DNA of 64,000 nucleotides from positions 58,293-122,292 of the forward strand of contig DAOOIT010000009.1 in the NCBI GenBank assembly GCA_035384565.1, written 5' to 3'. Under the pieces are notes generated by a model. The model was not told where the DNA came from. It ran no database searches and was given only the letters and a program-made list of their open reading frames with translations. The position numbers were made by a program, and so were the translations under genes. Positions within the stretch are counted from its first letter, which is position 1. Each line of letters starts with the position of its first letter. This document shows positions 48,493 to 57,794 of this stretch, piece after piece. Source of the stretch: Planctomycetota bacterium. GTDB lineage: Bacteria; Planctomycetota; PUPC01; DSUN01.

Positions 48493-50547
48493 TCAGGCGC
48501 TCGGCGCGGTGAAGCGCTCGCCGAGTCGCCGGGCCAATGCGCCAAGCTGCTCCCGCACGCTGCCGAGGCCGGCGTCGCGGGCGTACCGCAGCACGCCGCC
48601 GCGGAAGTCGGGGAAGCCGGTGCCCAGCACCATCGCGGCATCCACGTCGGCCTCGCGAAGAGCGATCCCCTCCTCCATCACCCAGAGGGCCTCCGCCACC
48701 ATGCGCAATACCAGGCGCTGGGTAATCTCCTCCGCGCTCACTGCGCGCGCCGTGATGCCGTTCTCGCGACGGGCCTCGGCGATGAGCGCGCCTGCCTGCT
48801 CGCTGGGGTGTGGAGTATAGTCACCGGGGGCGTAATTGTAAACTCCCGCGCCCGCCTTCTGGCCAAGGCGCCCCGCCGCGACGAGGCGAGCGACGATCTG
48901 CGAGAGCGCCCCGTGCCGCGGGAAGGCCCGTTGCAGCGCCTCATCCGCGTGTGCCAGAATGTCGAGCCCGGCCATATCGATCAGCGTCAGCGGCCCCATG
49001 GGGAAGCCGAAGGCGACCATGGCGGCATCAACCGCCGCGGGCTCCGCCCCCTCCTCGAGCAGCCAGAATGCCTCCTTGAGGTACGGGATGAAAATGCGGT
49101 TGACGAGGAAGCCCTCGCGGTTCCGCACGACGACCGGCGTCTTGCGGATCGTCTTGGCGAGCCGGAGCGCCGTGGCGACCGCGCGGGGCGACGTGGCGTC
49201 GCGGCGGATGACTTCGACGAGCGGCATCGCGTGCGCCGGGCTGAAAAAGTGCAGGCCAAGGAAACGCTCGGGATGCCGCATCCCCTCGGCCAGAACGTCG
49301 AGCGAGATCGTCGAGGTGTTCGTGGCCAGAACGGTGTCGGGGCCGCCTATGCGCTCGACTTCCGCAAGAACCGAGCGCTTCACCGCAACATCCTCGAACA
49401 CCGCCTCGATCACGAGGTCGGCGCCCGCAACGCCGTCCCACCGTGTCGTGGTCGAAAGGAGCGCAAGCGTCGCCTCTGCGCGGTCGGCTTCCATCTTGCC
49501 TTGCTCCACCCGCTTGAGGAGCGAACGGCGAATGCGCTCAGCGCCGCGCCTCAGCGCGGCCTCGCTCTCGTCACGGGCCACGACCGCGATGCCGCCCGAG
49601 ATGAGGGCCTGAGCAATGCCCGAACCCATCGTGCCCATGCCAAGGACGGCAGCGCGCCGCACGTCGGCCGCCTGCACGCCGCTCAGGTCGGGCACTTTGC
49701 CCGTGTCGCGCGAGGCGAAGTAGAGATAGACCTTGTTCCTCGTGGCCTGCGTGGCCATGCATTCGGCGAAGCCCGTCTGCTCCGCACGCAGCGCGGCGTC
49801 GAACGATTGCCCGATGCCGGCCCTCACGGCGTCGAGGATCTTGCGGGGTGCGATCAACTCGGGGCGGCCCCGCGCGATCCAACTCTCCGCCATCGCGAAG
49901 GCGGCGGCGTTGGACGCGGCGTCGCCGATCCTCTCCGCCCGTTCGCGCGTCTTCCGCGGCGCGGGGGCCAGCACGGCCAGTTCTTTCGCGCGCGCGAGGA
50001 GTGCGCTGCTCTCACACACCTCGTCTACGAGGCCCAGGCGCAACGCCTCATCGGCCCCGAGGGTCTCCGCGTTGAGCAGCATCCGCAGGGCGGCCTCGGG
50101 GCCCACGAGCCGGGGCAGGCGCCCCGTCGCGCCGGCCCCGGGCAGGATGCCCAGGTTGATCTCGGGCATCTGAAAGGTCGTGCCGGCGGCGCACAGCCGC
50201 CCGTGGCAGGCAGCGGCCAGTTCAATAGCACAGCCGGACATTCGCCCCGCCATCGCGGCCAGGATCGGCTTGGGACAGTCCTCCACCGCGCGCAGCGCGT
50301 CCTGGTAGACCTGTGCCATGTGCACCGCGTCGTCGGCCGTGGCAATCTCGCGGAAGAGATTGACGTCGGCGCCCGCGCTGAAGTGGCGAGCGTCGCCTGT
50401 GAGCACGATGGCGCGAACGGCGCTATCGGACGCCGCGCGCCGGACCGCGGCGCACAGTGCCTCGAGAAGCCCGTACGTGATCGCGTTGACCGGCGGCGCG
50501 GCGAGGCGCAGCACGCAGACGCCATCGGCGACGGAGTAATCCACCAT
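48493..50547 (-). CDS. Bifunctional enoyl-CoA hydratase / 3-hydroxyacyl-CoA dehydrogenase (FadB/FadJ-like)
   Basis: 684 aa, two enzymes in one chain. Residues about 1-180 are a crotonase domain with oxyanion-hole segments HFSAGADVNLF and RMSGCAIELAAACHGRL and the Glu in MPEINLGILPGAGATGRL. A Rossmann domain starts near 290 (VLGMGTMGSGIAQALISGG), with the dehydrogenase catalytic His in GLHFFSPAHAMPLVEVI (about 432) and the C-terminal dimerisation domains (GFLVNRIFIPYLKEAFWLLEEG; FRGGVLRYARDAGLG). It would hydrate enoyl-CoA and oxidise the 3-hydroxyacyl-CoA, or run in reverse. No thiolase or acyl-CoA dehydrogenase is nearby. The gap to the glycosidase upstream is only 12 bp. Confidence 0.93.
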   Translation of the reverse strand: MVDYSVADGVCVLRLAAPPVNAITYGLLEALCAAVRRAASDSAVRAIVLTGDARHFSAGADVNLFREIATADDAVHMAQVYQDALRAVEDCPKPILAAMAGRMSGCAIELAAACHGRLCAAGTTFQMPEINLGILPGAGATGRLPRLVGPEAALRMLLNAETLGADEALRLGLVDEVCESSALLARAKELAVLAPAPRKTRERAERIGDAASNAAAFAMAESWIARGRPELIAPRKILDAVRAGIGQSFDAALRAEQTGFAECMATQATRNKVYLYFASRDTGKVPDLSGVQAADVRRAAVLGMGTMGSGIAQALISGGIAVVARDESEAALRRGAERIRRSLLKRVEQGKMEADRAEATLALLSTTTRWDGVAGADLVIEAVFEDVAVKRSVLAEVERIGGPDTVLATNTSTISLDVLAEGMRHPERFLGLHFFSPAHAMPLVEVIRRDATSPRAVATALRLAKTIRKTPVVVRNREGFLVNRIFIPYLKEAFWLLEEGAEPAAVDAAMVAFGFPMGPLTLIDMAGLDILAHADEALQRAFPRHGALSQIVARLVAAGRLGQKAGAGVYNYAPGDYTPHPSEQAGALIAEARRENGITARAVSAEEITQRLVLRMVAEALWVMEEGIALREADVDAAMVLGTGFPDFRGGVLRYARDAGLGSVREQLGALARRLGERFTAPSA

Positions 50548-50559
50548 TTCTCGCGCCTG

Positions 50560-53379
50560 CTATTGCCCGAACGTGATGAGGTAGTAAGGCGTCTTGTCGC
50601 GCGCGCCGTCAATCGTGAACGCCCCGTTCTCGACCGAGATCGTGCGGTCGGTGGGCCTGCCGTCCTGGTCGAGCGTAGTGACCCTCGCGGCGCCGCCTCG
50701 GCCGAGCGCGATGCGGGCCTTCACGGGCTCCATCAGGATTGGCGCCTCTCCCTTTGCGAGCACCCGGTCGCCCGTGGGCGAGAACTTCATGCCCGTGTTG
50801 CGCGCGCGGGCGATGGCCACGACGAGCAACTCGGGGGCGTTGGCGATCGTTTTGTCTCTCGCACGGGCCGTGACGTAGATGGCGGCGAAGCGGCACAGCG
50901 GCTCGATGGTCACGCCGCCCAGCTCGCACTTCAGGCCCTGCGCGAAGCCGACCAGGGCCTTCGTGCCCGGCGTGTCGATCGTGAAGTGGCCGCCGGGATT
51001 CTGCTCGCTCTCCCGCCAGCGGAGTTGGCCCGTGGCCGAGACGAGGGCGCCGTCCTTCTCGTGCGGCCGCACGTCAAAAACAGGGGTCTCCTGGTAGTCG
51101 GACGTGAACGCCACGACGCTGCGCGCTACAGCCAGCGCCCGCGCGGGCACCTTGCTGGAGTCGAGTTCCTTGTTGTCGTAGCCCTGCACCACCTTGTCGT
51201 CGAAGCCCAGCTTGCCCTCGAAGAGCGAGGCGGGGTGAACGTTGCGCGCGGCGACAAGGTCGGCCTCCTTCACATCGCCCCGGAGAATCTGGCGGGCGAC
51301 GGCGGGGAAGACGCCGAGGACCTGGGGCGCGGTGACGTCCCACTGGTCGCGCCCGATGCGGTCGCTGAACGCGCCTGTGTCGCGATTCTGGAACATGAAC
51401 GACACGTCCCAGCCCTGAAGCCCCATGCCATAGGCGCCCAGGATGGCGGGACCCTCGACGCCCCACTCGTTGGGGAAGACGTGGATCCACTCGGATAGCA
51501 TGAACGGGCGGTCGGCCACCTGCTGCATGCCGGTGCTCAGCAGGCCCGAGCCGGCGCGGGCCAACATCGAGTCGTTGGCGCGGGCGCCGAAGTAGTTGTG
51601 GCGGTCAATCGTGCCCACGAGGTAGTCGGAGTGGAGATTGGCGAAGTGGCTGAGGGCGCGGCCCGCCTGCCAGTTGGAGCTGACGATCTCGCCCTGGTAG
51701 CCGGCCTCGCGCACGGCCTGAACGAAGCGCTGGTAGCACTCGCACTGAAGTTCGTAGAGGAACTGGAGCGAGTCGAGCAGCCTCCGCCTGCGGAATGCCT
51801 GCGAGCCCTCGAGCTGCGCAGGGTCCCAGAACCACGGGTTGCCGATGGGGAGGATGTTGCCCTTGTCCAGGTGTTCGCCATCGGACTTGAACCCCTCGCC
51901 CGCGAAGCTGTCGAAGGCGGCCTTGGTCCAGGCGGCCACGAGCCCTTCCTGGCTGCCGTACTTCTTGCGCAGCCATTCGCAGAATCGCGCGCCCACCTGC
52001 TTGCGAAGCGTGGGGCTGGCCTTGAGCGGCGCCATCGAGGTGTAGAAGAGGATGCTCTGCTCGTTGAGGATCTCGAGGAAGGCGATCGCGGGGTCCTCCG
52101 CATAGGTGAGCCCCGTGTACGGGTTCCTGTGCTTCAGCAGGTTCGTGGCGTGGAGAATCTGCACGTTCTGAAGCTCGGGCGAGTACTGGATGCCGCTGTG
52201 CGGCGTCTCGATGCGGTTGCCTTTGAACGGTCCGAACTCCTCGAGGTACGGGACAAGCTTCTTGTCGGCCGGCCCCAGCTTCTGCGAGCCGAAATGGGCG
52301 GAGAGTTTGACGTAGATGCCCGCTTCCTTGAGTTTCGCGATCTGGTAGTCCATCCGGTCCAGGCCCTCGGGGTCGAACTCCACGAAGCTGTCCTTCGACT
52401 GGATGCCGGCCCAGCCCGGGCCGTCGGCGTACTTGTGGAGCCGGACCGCGTTGATGCCGTACTTGCGGTAGAAGGCGGCTCGCTTGTCGGCGAGGGCCTT
52501 CTCAGGCGCGCAGGTGCTGTAGCAGAGGTTGATGCCCCAGAGCTTGATCGGCTGGCCGTTGTAGACGAGTTGATCGCCCTTGCGCGTGATGCGCCCGTGT
52601 TTGCCGGCCGGGGCCTCCAGCCAATCCTGAAGGCCGATCGCGCCGGCGGCGGGGTCGCCGGTCGCCTGCCAGGGATACCAGGTGTCGAGGCCCGGCTCAT
52701 CGGGGACCTCGGCCATCGTCGGATACCAGTGAAGCGCGGCCGGCAGCTCGACCGTGAGGCTGAGACGCACGGGTCTGCCGCCCGCGAGCTTGTCTTTCGC
52801 CAGCACGATGCGCGCGGCGCCGTCGGAAGCGACCTCACACGGCGGGTCGAAGCGCACGATGGCAGCCGCGCCCTGCGGGTCCACCAGCCGGAGCGCCTCG
52901 ACGCGGGCGCCCAGGCCGCTCTTGCCGAAGGGGTACCGGACCGGCGTTTGCTTGCCCTCGGCCTCCACCATCACATCGCGGCCTTCGAAGAGCTTGCCCG
53001 CGGCCAGTTCCACGCAGAGCAGGGTGAGGGCCGTGTCGGCCTCGGCCTGGAGCTCGTAGGCCAGCGCCAGGCGCTTCGGGTCGGGCGACGCGGCGCGGAT
53101 GGCGACGCGCACGGGCACGCCCGTGCCGCCCAGCTTGGCCGCGGCCACGCCCACCGCGGCGCCCTGCTCGTTCCGCATGACGCCGTGCAGCCCAGTCCAG
53201 GCCCATTTCGGCCCCCAGGCGATCACGCTGAGGCGCGCATAGTCCTGCCCTCCGTAGCTCACCACCACCTGCCCGCCGTCGGCGGAGTAGGCGCAGAAGG
53301 GGCGCTCCTGGGCCGACAGCGGCGCGGCGGTCAGTATCAGCCCAACAGCCACACGGCCCCACCACTTGCATGGCGCCAT
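50560..53379 (-). CDS. Secreted GH5-like glycoside hydrolase
   Basis: 939 aa. Signal peptide (KWWGRVAVGLILTAAPLSAQE), an N-terminal beta-rich domain (about 25-235), a TIM barrel starting IKLWGINLCYSTCAPEKALA (about 270) with YGINAVRLHKYAD, and candidate catalytic Glu in FLEILNEQSILFY (about 438, NE acid/base) and FMLSEWIHVFPNEWG (about 627, nucleophile), ending in beta domains. The NE/E spacing fits clan GH-A, GH5-like. It leads a minus-strand operon with acyl-CoA genes, an odd partnership. ATG 53379 has AGGAGAG at 5-nt spacing. Its promoter mirrors that of the divergent gene at 53541. Confidence 0.82.
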   Translation of the reverse strand: MAPCKWWGRVAVGLILTAAPLSAQERPFCAYSADGGQVVVSYGGQDYARLSVIAWGPKWAWTGLHGVMRNEQGAAVGVAAAKLGGTGVPVRVAIRAASPDPKRLALAYELQAEADTALTLLCVELAAGKLFEGRDVMVEAEGKQTPVRYPFGKSGLGARVEALRLVDPQGAAAIVRFDPPCEVASDGAARIVLAKDKLAGGRPVRLSLTVELPAALHWYPTMAEVPDEPGLDTWYPWQATGDPAAGAIGLQDWLEAPAGKHGRITRKGDQLVYNGQPIKLWGINLCYSTCAPEKALADKRAAFYRKYGINAVRLHKYADGPGWAGIQSKDSFVEFDPEGLDRMDYQIAKLKEAGIYVKLSAHFGSQKLGPADKKLVPYLEEFGPFKGNRIETPHSGIQYSPELQNVQILHATNLLKHRNPYTGLTYAEDPAIAFLEILNEQSILFYTSMAPLKASPTLRKQVGARFCEWLRKKYGSQEGLVAAWTKAAFDSFAGEGFKSDGEHLDKGNILPIGNPWFWDPAQLEGSQAFRRRRLLDSLQFLYELQCECYQRFVQAVREAGYQGEIVSSNWQAGRALSHFANLHSDYLVGTIDRHNYFGARANDSMLARAGSGLLSTGMQQVADRPFMLSEWIHVFPNEWGVEGPAILGAYGMGLQGWDVSFMFQNRDTGAFSDRIGRDQWDVTAPQVLGVFPAVARQILRGDVKEADLVAARNVHPASLFEGKLGFDDKVVQGYDNKELDSSKVPARALAVARSVVAFTSDYQETPVFDVRPHEKDGALVSATGQLRWRESEQNPGGHFTIDTPGTKALVGFAQGLKCELGGVTIEPLCRFAAIYVTARARDKTIANAPELLVVAIARARNTGMKFSPTGDRVLAKGEAPILMEPVKARIALGRGGAARVTTLDQDGRPTDRTISVENGAFTIDGARDKTPYYLITFGQ

Positions 53380-53434
53380 GGTCTCTCCTCTTCGTCGGAT
53401 AAGGCGACTGCCTCGTGCTGTTCGAGGTCACCGC

Positions 53435-53463
53435 AGTATACACGTTTGGCCCCTCACGCTCAA
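53435..53463 (-). promoter_or_regulatory. Promoter of the GH5-like/acyl-CoA operon (mirror half)
   Basis: On the minus strand, TTGAGC (53463-53458), 17-bp spacer, TATACT (53440-53435). Confidence 0.75.
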
Positions 53464-53478
53464 CGCCCGTTGAGCGTG
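53455..53478. promoter_or_regulatory. Perfect palindrome holding both divergent -35 boxes
   Basis: Arms CACGCTCAACG (53455-53465) and CGTTGAGCGTG (53468-53478) are perfect reverse complements with a 2-nt centre. Each arm contains the TTGAGC -35 hexamer of one of the two divergent promoters. A protein bound here would block or control both directions together. Confidence 0.8.
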
Positions 53479-53498
53479 GCTTCGGCGCCGGGTATACT
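53470..53498 (+). promoter_or_regulatory. Promoter of the GH113-like gene (mirror half)
   Basis: TTGAGC (53470-53475), 17-bp spacer, TATACT (53493-53498); exactly symmetrical with the minus-strand promoter about position 53466.5. Confidence 0.75.
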
Positions 53499-53540
53499 GG
53501 GGCGGGTGCGCAAGACTCCCGTAACAGAGAAGAGGACGAG

Positions 53541-55523
53541 ATGCCTGGCGGAAGAGGGATGAAGGACGCGGGGAGGCGCCCCCTGCGGCTGGAGCCGCTG
53601 GAGGGCCGCGTGTTGCTCAATGGTGCGCCGGTGATTGTGCCCTTCGATGCCGCGACGCCCGTGACCTGGCTCGATGCGAATCTCACGGCGGTCACCGCCT
53701 CGCTCAAGGGGCCGGGAGCAGGCCAAGTGTGGCTGCCGGCCGGCGGCCAGGGCGATGCGACGCGCATCGAGCTCACGGGCACCACGGCCAAGTCGTCGCT
53801 GACCATCACCCCCGCGGCCAAAGGCGCCACGACGACGGTGCTTGATGTCGCCGTCGCCGGCTCGCTCGGCAAGCTCACGGCCCCGGCCGTGACGCTCGGC
53901 GGCAACCTCACCCTCACGGGCAGCGTGGGCAAGCTAACCCTCGGCAACGTGGCCGACCAGCACCTGATCTCCCTCGGTCTTGACCCCCTCGTGAGGTCGG
54001 TGAGCCTCGCCTTCGGCCGCGTGAGCGACGCCACGCTCACGTCGCTGATGGGCATCAAGTCGCTCCAGGCCATCGAATGGCTCGACACCGATGCCGTGGC
54101 CGACACGATCACGGCGCCCTGGATCGGCAGCCTCGCCGCGACCGGCCTCAAGGGCGATCCGACGCACCCCGGCCACTTCGAGGCAGGTTTGGAGCTCGAC
54201 GGCTCGGGCAATCCGAAGCAGACGCTCGGCAAGGCGGCCATCGCAGGGACCCTCGCCGACGCCACGTGGCATGTCACCGGCAGCGTGGGAAAGGCCAGTG
54301 TAGGCCGCTGGGGCGGCGGGGCCGTCCTCGCGGTCGGCGTGGACCCAGGCCCCGACGGCCAGTTCTTCACCGCCGACGACGCGGTCACGGGCGGCATTCT
54401 CAAGGGACTGACGGCGGGTGCTCTCGACACCGTCCACACGAGCCTCTTCGGCGTCACGGCGGCGCAGGTGGGCAAGGTCACGCTCGCCGGCCTGAAACTC
54501 ACGCCAGCCGACCTGCCCTTCGCGCAAGGCGACTTTCGGGTCCTCTGGGCGCCCGACGCGCTGCACAAGGGCGTCGCCCTGCCGCTTTGGAACGAGAACG
54601 TGGACCTCGGGCAGCTCAACACCTCGCTCGCCAATCTCAAGGCGCTGGGCGTCAACTGGGTCGAGCTGAACGTCTTCTGGTTCCAGGACACCATTGCCTC
54701 GACGGTGATCGCGCCCGACTTCACCCGCTGGAGCGCGAGCGATGCCTCGGTGCGTGCGGCGATTGACGCGGTGCACGCCCAGGGGATGCGGGTGATGCTC
54801 AAGCCGCTGGTGGACCTGCGAAACGACCCCACCCACTGGCGTGGCAACATCCCCGGCTCGGCCGAGTGGTTCACCGGCGTGCAGGGCTACGGAGCGTTCC
54901 TGAACCACTGGGCCGCCATTGCGGAGGAGAAGGGCGTCGAACTGCTCTGCGTCGGCACGGAACTCGTCACGGCCAGCGCGCAGGAGGCCGCATGGCGGGC
55001 TGTCGTTGCGGGCGTGCGAGCGCGCTACTCGGGCCCTCTCGTCTACGCGGCCAACCAGGGCGGCACGGCAAGCGCCACGCAGGAGAATATCGCGTGGTGG
55101 GACGCGCTCGACTACATCGGCCTCGACGCCTACTATCCGCTGACGACCAAGACCAACCCCACGGTGGCGGAACTCCAGGCCGCCTGGGCGGCCCGCGCGG
55201 CGATGATTGATGCGTGGCTCGCGAGCCTCGACCCCGCCGACCGCAAGCCGGTGCTCTTCACCGAGGTCGGCTACCGAAGTTGGGACGGCGCGAACATGGA
55301 CCCTGCCAGCCAGGCGGGCAAGGGCAATGCCAACGTGGACCTTCAGGAACAGGCCGACTGCTACACAGCGCTCTTCTCCACCCTGTGGCGCCAGGAGTCT
55401 TGGCTCATGGGCGTCTACTGGTGGAACTGGGAGGTGGACCCGAACCCCGTGTGGGAGGCGGCGAACTGGTACACGCCGCAGGGCAAGCCGGCCCAGGCGG
55501 TTATTGGCCAGTACTATGCGTGA
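53541..55523 (+). CDS. LEPR-XLL surface protein with GH113-like glycosidase domain
   Basis: 660 aa. The N-terminus RRPLRLEPLEGRVLLNG (about 12-28) is the planctomycete-type LEPR-XLL motif thought to mark exported, surface-associated proteins. Residues about 30-320 are Thr/Gly/Ala-rich and form beta repeats (VAGSLGKLTAPAVTLGG, LTGSVGKLTLGN, VTGSVGKASVGRW). The C-terminal 330 residues form a TIM barrel like GH113 mannanases: LKALGVNWVELNVFWFQ, GMRVMLKPLVDLRND, candidate acid/base Glu in LLCVGTELVTAS (about 472) and nucleophile Glu in VLFTEVGYRS (about 572), then VYWWNWEVDP. ATG 53541 has GAAGAGG upstream; the longer frame covers the promoter. Confidence 0.85.
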   Translation: MPGGRGMKDAGRRPLRLEPLEGRVLLNGAPVIVPFDAATPVTWLDANLTAVTASLKGPGAGQVWLPAGGQGDATRIELTGTTAKSSLTITPAAKGATTTVLDVAVAGSLGKLTAPAVTLGGNLTLTGSVGKLTLGNVADQHLISLGLDPLVRSVSLAFGRVSDATLTSLMGIKSLQAIEWLDTDAVADTITAPWIGSLAATGLKGDPTHPGHFEAGLELDGSGNPKQTLGKAAIAGTLADATWHVTGSVGKASVGRWGGGAVLAVGVDPGPDGQFFTADDAVTGGILKGLTAGALDTVHTSLFGVTAAQVGKVTLAGLKLTPADLPFAQGDFRVLWAPDALHKGVALPLWNENVDLGQLNTSLANLKALGVNWVELNVFWFQDTIASTVIAPDFTRWSASDASVRAAIDAVHAQGMRVMLKPLVDLRNDPTHWRGNIPGSAEWFTGVQGYGAFLNHWAAIAEEKGVELLCVGTELVTASAQEAAWRAVVAGVRARYSGPLVYAANQGGTASATQENIAWWDALDYIGLDAYYPLTTKTNPTVAELQAAWAARAAMIDAWLASLDPADRKPVLFTEVGYRSWDGANMDPASQAGKGNANVDLQEQADCYTALFSTLWRQESWLMGVYWWNWEVDPNPVWEAANWYTPQGKPAQAVIGQYYA

Positions 55524-55541
55524 GGCCGGCCCGCCGCCGGC

Positions 55542-56726
55542 TCAGGCCAGGGCCGCCGCTCGCACGCGGGCGAAGGCATCCATCGCGAAGTCCATGTCGG
55601 CTTGCGTGTGCGCGGCGGAGACTTGCACGCGGATGCGCGCCTTGCCCTTCGGCACCACCGGGTAGCTGAAGCCAATCACGTAGACGCCTTCGGCCAGCAG
55701 CCGTTCGGCCATGCGCGCAGCGAGCGCGGCCTCGCCGAGCATGATGGGGATGATCGGGTGGTCGCCGGCGGGAATGTCGAAGCCGCGAGCCGCCATGCCG
55801 GCGCGGAAGTAACGGGTGTTCGCCTCCAGCCGGTCGCGGAGTTCGGTGGACTCGCCCAGGATGTCGAGCACGGCGAGGCTCGCGGCGGCGATGGCGGGGG
55901 CCAGGGTGTTCGAGAAGAGATAGGGCCGGCTGCGCTGCCGGAGCAACTCGATGATTTCGCGGCGTCCGCTGGTGAAGCCGCCGCTGGCGCCCCCCAGGGC
56001 CTTTCCCAGCGTGCTCGTGAGAATGTCCACGCGGCCCAGCACGCCGCGGTACTCGTGGGTGCCGCGGCCCGTCTTGCCAAGGAAGCCTGTGGCGTGAGAG
56101 TCGTCGAACATCACGGCGGCATCGTAGCGGTCCGCCAGATCGCAGATTCGGTCGAGCGGGGCGATGGTGCCGTCCATCGAGAACACGCCGTCGGTGGCGA
56201 TGAGCCGCAGTCGGGCAGAGGCCGCCTCCTGGAGGCGGGCCTCGAGGTCGGCCATGTCGCAGTTGCGGTAGCGGAAGCGCTGGGCCTTGCAGAGGCGGAT
56301 GCCGTCTATGATGCTCGCGTGGTTCAGCTCGTCGCTGATGATGGCGTCTTCGGGGCCGAGCAGGGTCTCGAAGAGGCCGCCGTTGGCGTCGAAGCACGAG
56401 GAGTAGAGGATCGTGTCCTCGGTGCCCAGGAACTCGGTGAGGCGCGCCTCGAGCTGCTTGTGGAGGGCCTGGGTGCCGCAGATGAAGCGGACGGAGGACA
56501 AGCCGTAGCCCCAGCGGTCGTAGCTGGCCCTGGCGGCGGCAAGCACGCGCGGGTCGTTGGCCAGGCCGAGGTAGTTGTTGGCGCAGAAGTTCAGCACCTC
56601 GCGGCCGCCGGCGACAGCGATTCGCGGGCTCTGGGGCGTGGTGAGTACCCGCTCGGCCTTGTAGAGGCCGGCCTGGCGAATCTCGTCGAGGGACCGGGCC
56701 GCGTGGGTTCGCAACGCCTCATTCAT
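55542..56726 (-). CDS. kbl: 2-Amino-3-ketobutyrate CoA ligase (glycine C-acetyltransferase)
   Basis: 394 aa, alpha-oxoamine synthase family. PLP Lys is in TLGKALGGASGG (about 241); other blocks are NFCANNYLGLA, YGLSSVRFICGTQALHKQLE, DELNHASIIDGIRL, VFSMDGTIAPLD and DDSHATGFLG. The family includes KAS-type and AONS enzymes, but the tdh gene 12 bp upstream settles the role: splitting 2-amino-3-ketobutyrate with CoA into glycine and acetyl-CoA. Last gene of the minus-strand run. Confidence 0.95.
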   Translation of the reverse strand: MNEALRTHAARSLDEIRQAGLYKAERVLTTPQSPRIAVAGGREVLNFCANNYLGLANDPRVLAAARASYDRWGYGLSSVRFICGTQALHKQLEARLTEFLGTEDTILYSSCFDANGGLFETLLGPEDAIISDELNHASIIDGIRLCKAQRFRYRNCDMADLEARLQEAASARLRLIATDGVFSMDGTIAPLDRICDLADRYDAAVMFDDSHATGFLGKTGRGTHEYRGVLGRVDILTSTLGKALGGASGGFTSGRREIIELLRQRSRPYLFSNTLAPAIAAASLAVLDILGESTELRDRLEANTRYFRAGMAARGFDIPAGDHPIIPIMLGEAALAARMAERLLAEGVYVIGFSYPVVPKGKARIRVQVSAAHTQADMDFAMDAFARVRAAALA

Positions 56727-56738
56727 CGTTCGTCTCCC

Positions 56739-57767
56739 TCAGCGTTCGCTCCAGGTGAGCACGACTTTGCCGCTCTGGCCGGAGCGCGCAATCTCGAACG
56801 CCTTCTCGAACTCGGTGTAGTGGAACCGATGGGTGATGACGGGCGTGATGTCGAGTCCGCACTGGATCATCATGGTCATCTTGTACCAGGTCTCGTACAT
56901 CTCGCGGCCGTAGATGCCCTTGATCGTGAGGCTGTTCCAGATGACGGTGGACCAGTCAATGGCCGCATTGGGCAGGATGCCGAGCACGGCGATCTTGCCG
57001 CCGTGGCACATGTTGGCGATCATGTCGCGGAAGGCCTGGGGATTGCCGGACATCTCCATGCCGACGTCGAAGCCCTCTTTCATCCCCAGCTTCTTCTGCG
57101 CATCGGCGATGGAGTCTCTGGTCACGTCCAGCGCCAGGGTCGCGCCCATCTTCTTCGCGAGGGCGAGGCGGTAGGGGTTGACGTCGGTGATGACGACGTG
57201 GCGGGCGGCGCAGTGCCGGGCGATGGCGGCGGCCATGAGGCCGATGGGGCCGGCGCCCGTGATCAACACGTCCTCGCCCATCACGTCGAACGAGAGGGCC
57301 GTGTGCGTGGCATTGCCGAGGGGGTCGAACGAGCTGAGGACCTCGAGCGGGATGTTGGGGTCGCACGCCCAGACGTTGGTGACGGGGATGGAGAGGTACT
57401 CGGCGAAGGCGCCGTCGCGGTTGACGCCGACGCCGACCGTTCGCGGGCACAGGTGGCGCCGCCCGGCGAGGCAGTTGCGGCAGTGGCCGCACACCACGTG
57501 GCCCTCGCCGCTCACGAGGTCGCCGGCCTTGAAGTCGGTGACGTTTTCGCCGTATCCCTCGACCACGCCGACGAACTCGTGGCCGATCACCGTGGGCACG
57601 CGAATCGTCTTCTGCGCCCAGGCGTCCCAGTTCCAGATGTGTACATCGGTGCCGCACACGCTGGTCTTGAGGATGCGGATCAGGACGTCGTTCTTGCCGA
57701 CCTTGGGGGTCGGGACGTCCTCCAGCCAGAGCCCTTCTTGCGCCTTGGACTTGACGAGTGCCTTCAT
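56739..57767 (-). CDS. tdh: L-threonine 3-dehydrogenase
   Basis: 342-aa Zn alcohol-dehydrogenase-family enzyme with TSVCGTDVHIWNWDAWAQ (catalytic-Zn Cys about 38), GHEFVGVV, a structural-Zn Cys set in CGHCRNCLAGRRHLCP, the nucleotide motif ITGAGPIGLMAAAIA and SFDPLGNATHTAL. The THxW/NWDxWAQ pattern is specific for threonine dehydrogenase. It makes 2-amino-3-ketobutyrate for the kbl product downstream. It lies 27 bp after a GH32-like gene, in an apparent operon. Confidence 0.96.
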   Translation of the reverse strand: MKALVKSKAQEGLWLEDVPTPKVGKNDVLIRILKTSVCGTDVHIWNWDAWAQKTIRVPTVIGHEFVGVVEGYGENVTDFKAGDLVSGEGHVVCGHCRNCLAGRRHLCPRTVGVGVNRDGAFAEYLSIPVTNVWACDPNIPLEVLSSFDPLGNATHTALSFDVMGEDVLITGAGPIGLMAAAIARHCAARHVVITDVNPYRLALAKKMGATLALDVTRDSIADAQKKLGMKEGFDVGMEMSGNPQAFRDMIANMCHGGKIAVLGILPNAAIDWSTVIWNSLTIKGIYGREMYETWYKMTMMIQCGLDITPVITHRFHYTEFEKAFEIARSGQSGKVVLTWSER

Positions 57768-57794
57768 GTGGGGTGCATCCTTCCGTTGTGAGGC

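Noticed and set aside
44522..53379. Ladderane or polyketide biosynthesis cluster
   Set aside because: A KAS III and acyl-CoA enzymes are present, but there is no acyl carrier protein, KAS II, FabZ, radical SAM gene within the operon or desaturase, so the specific claim is unsupported.
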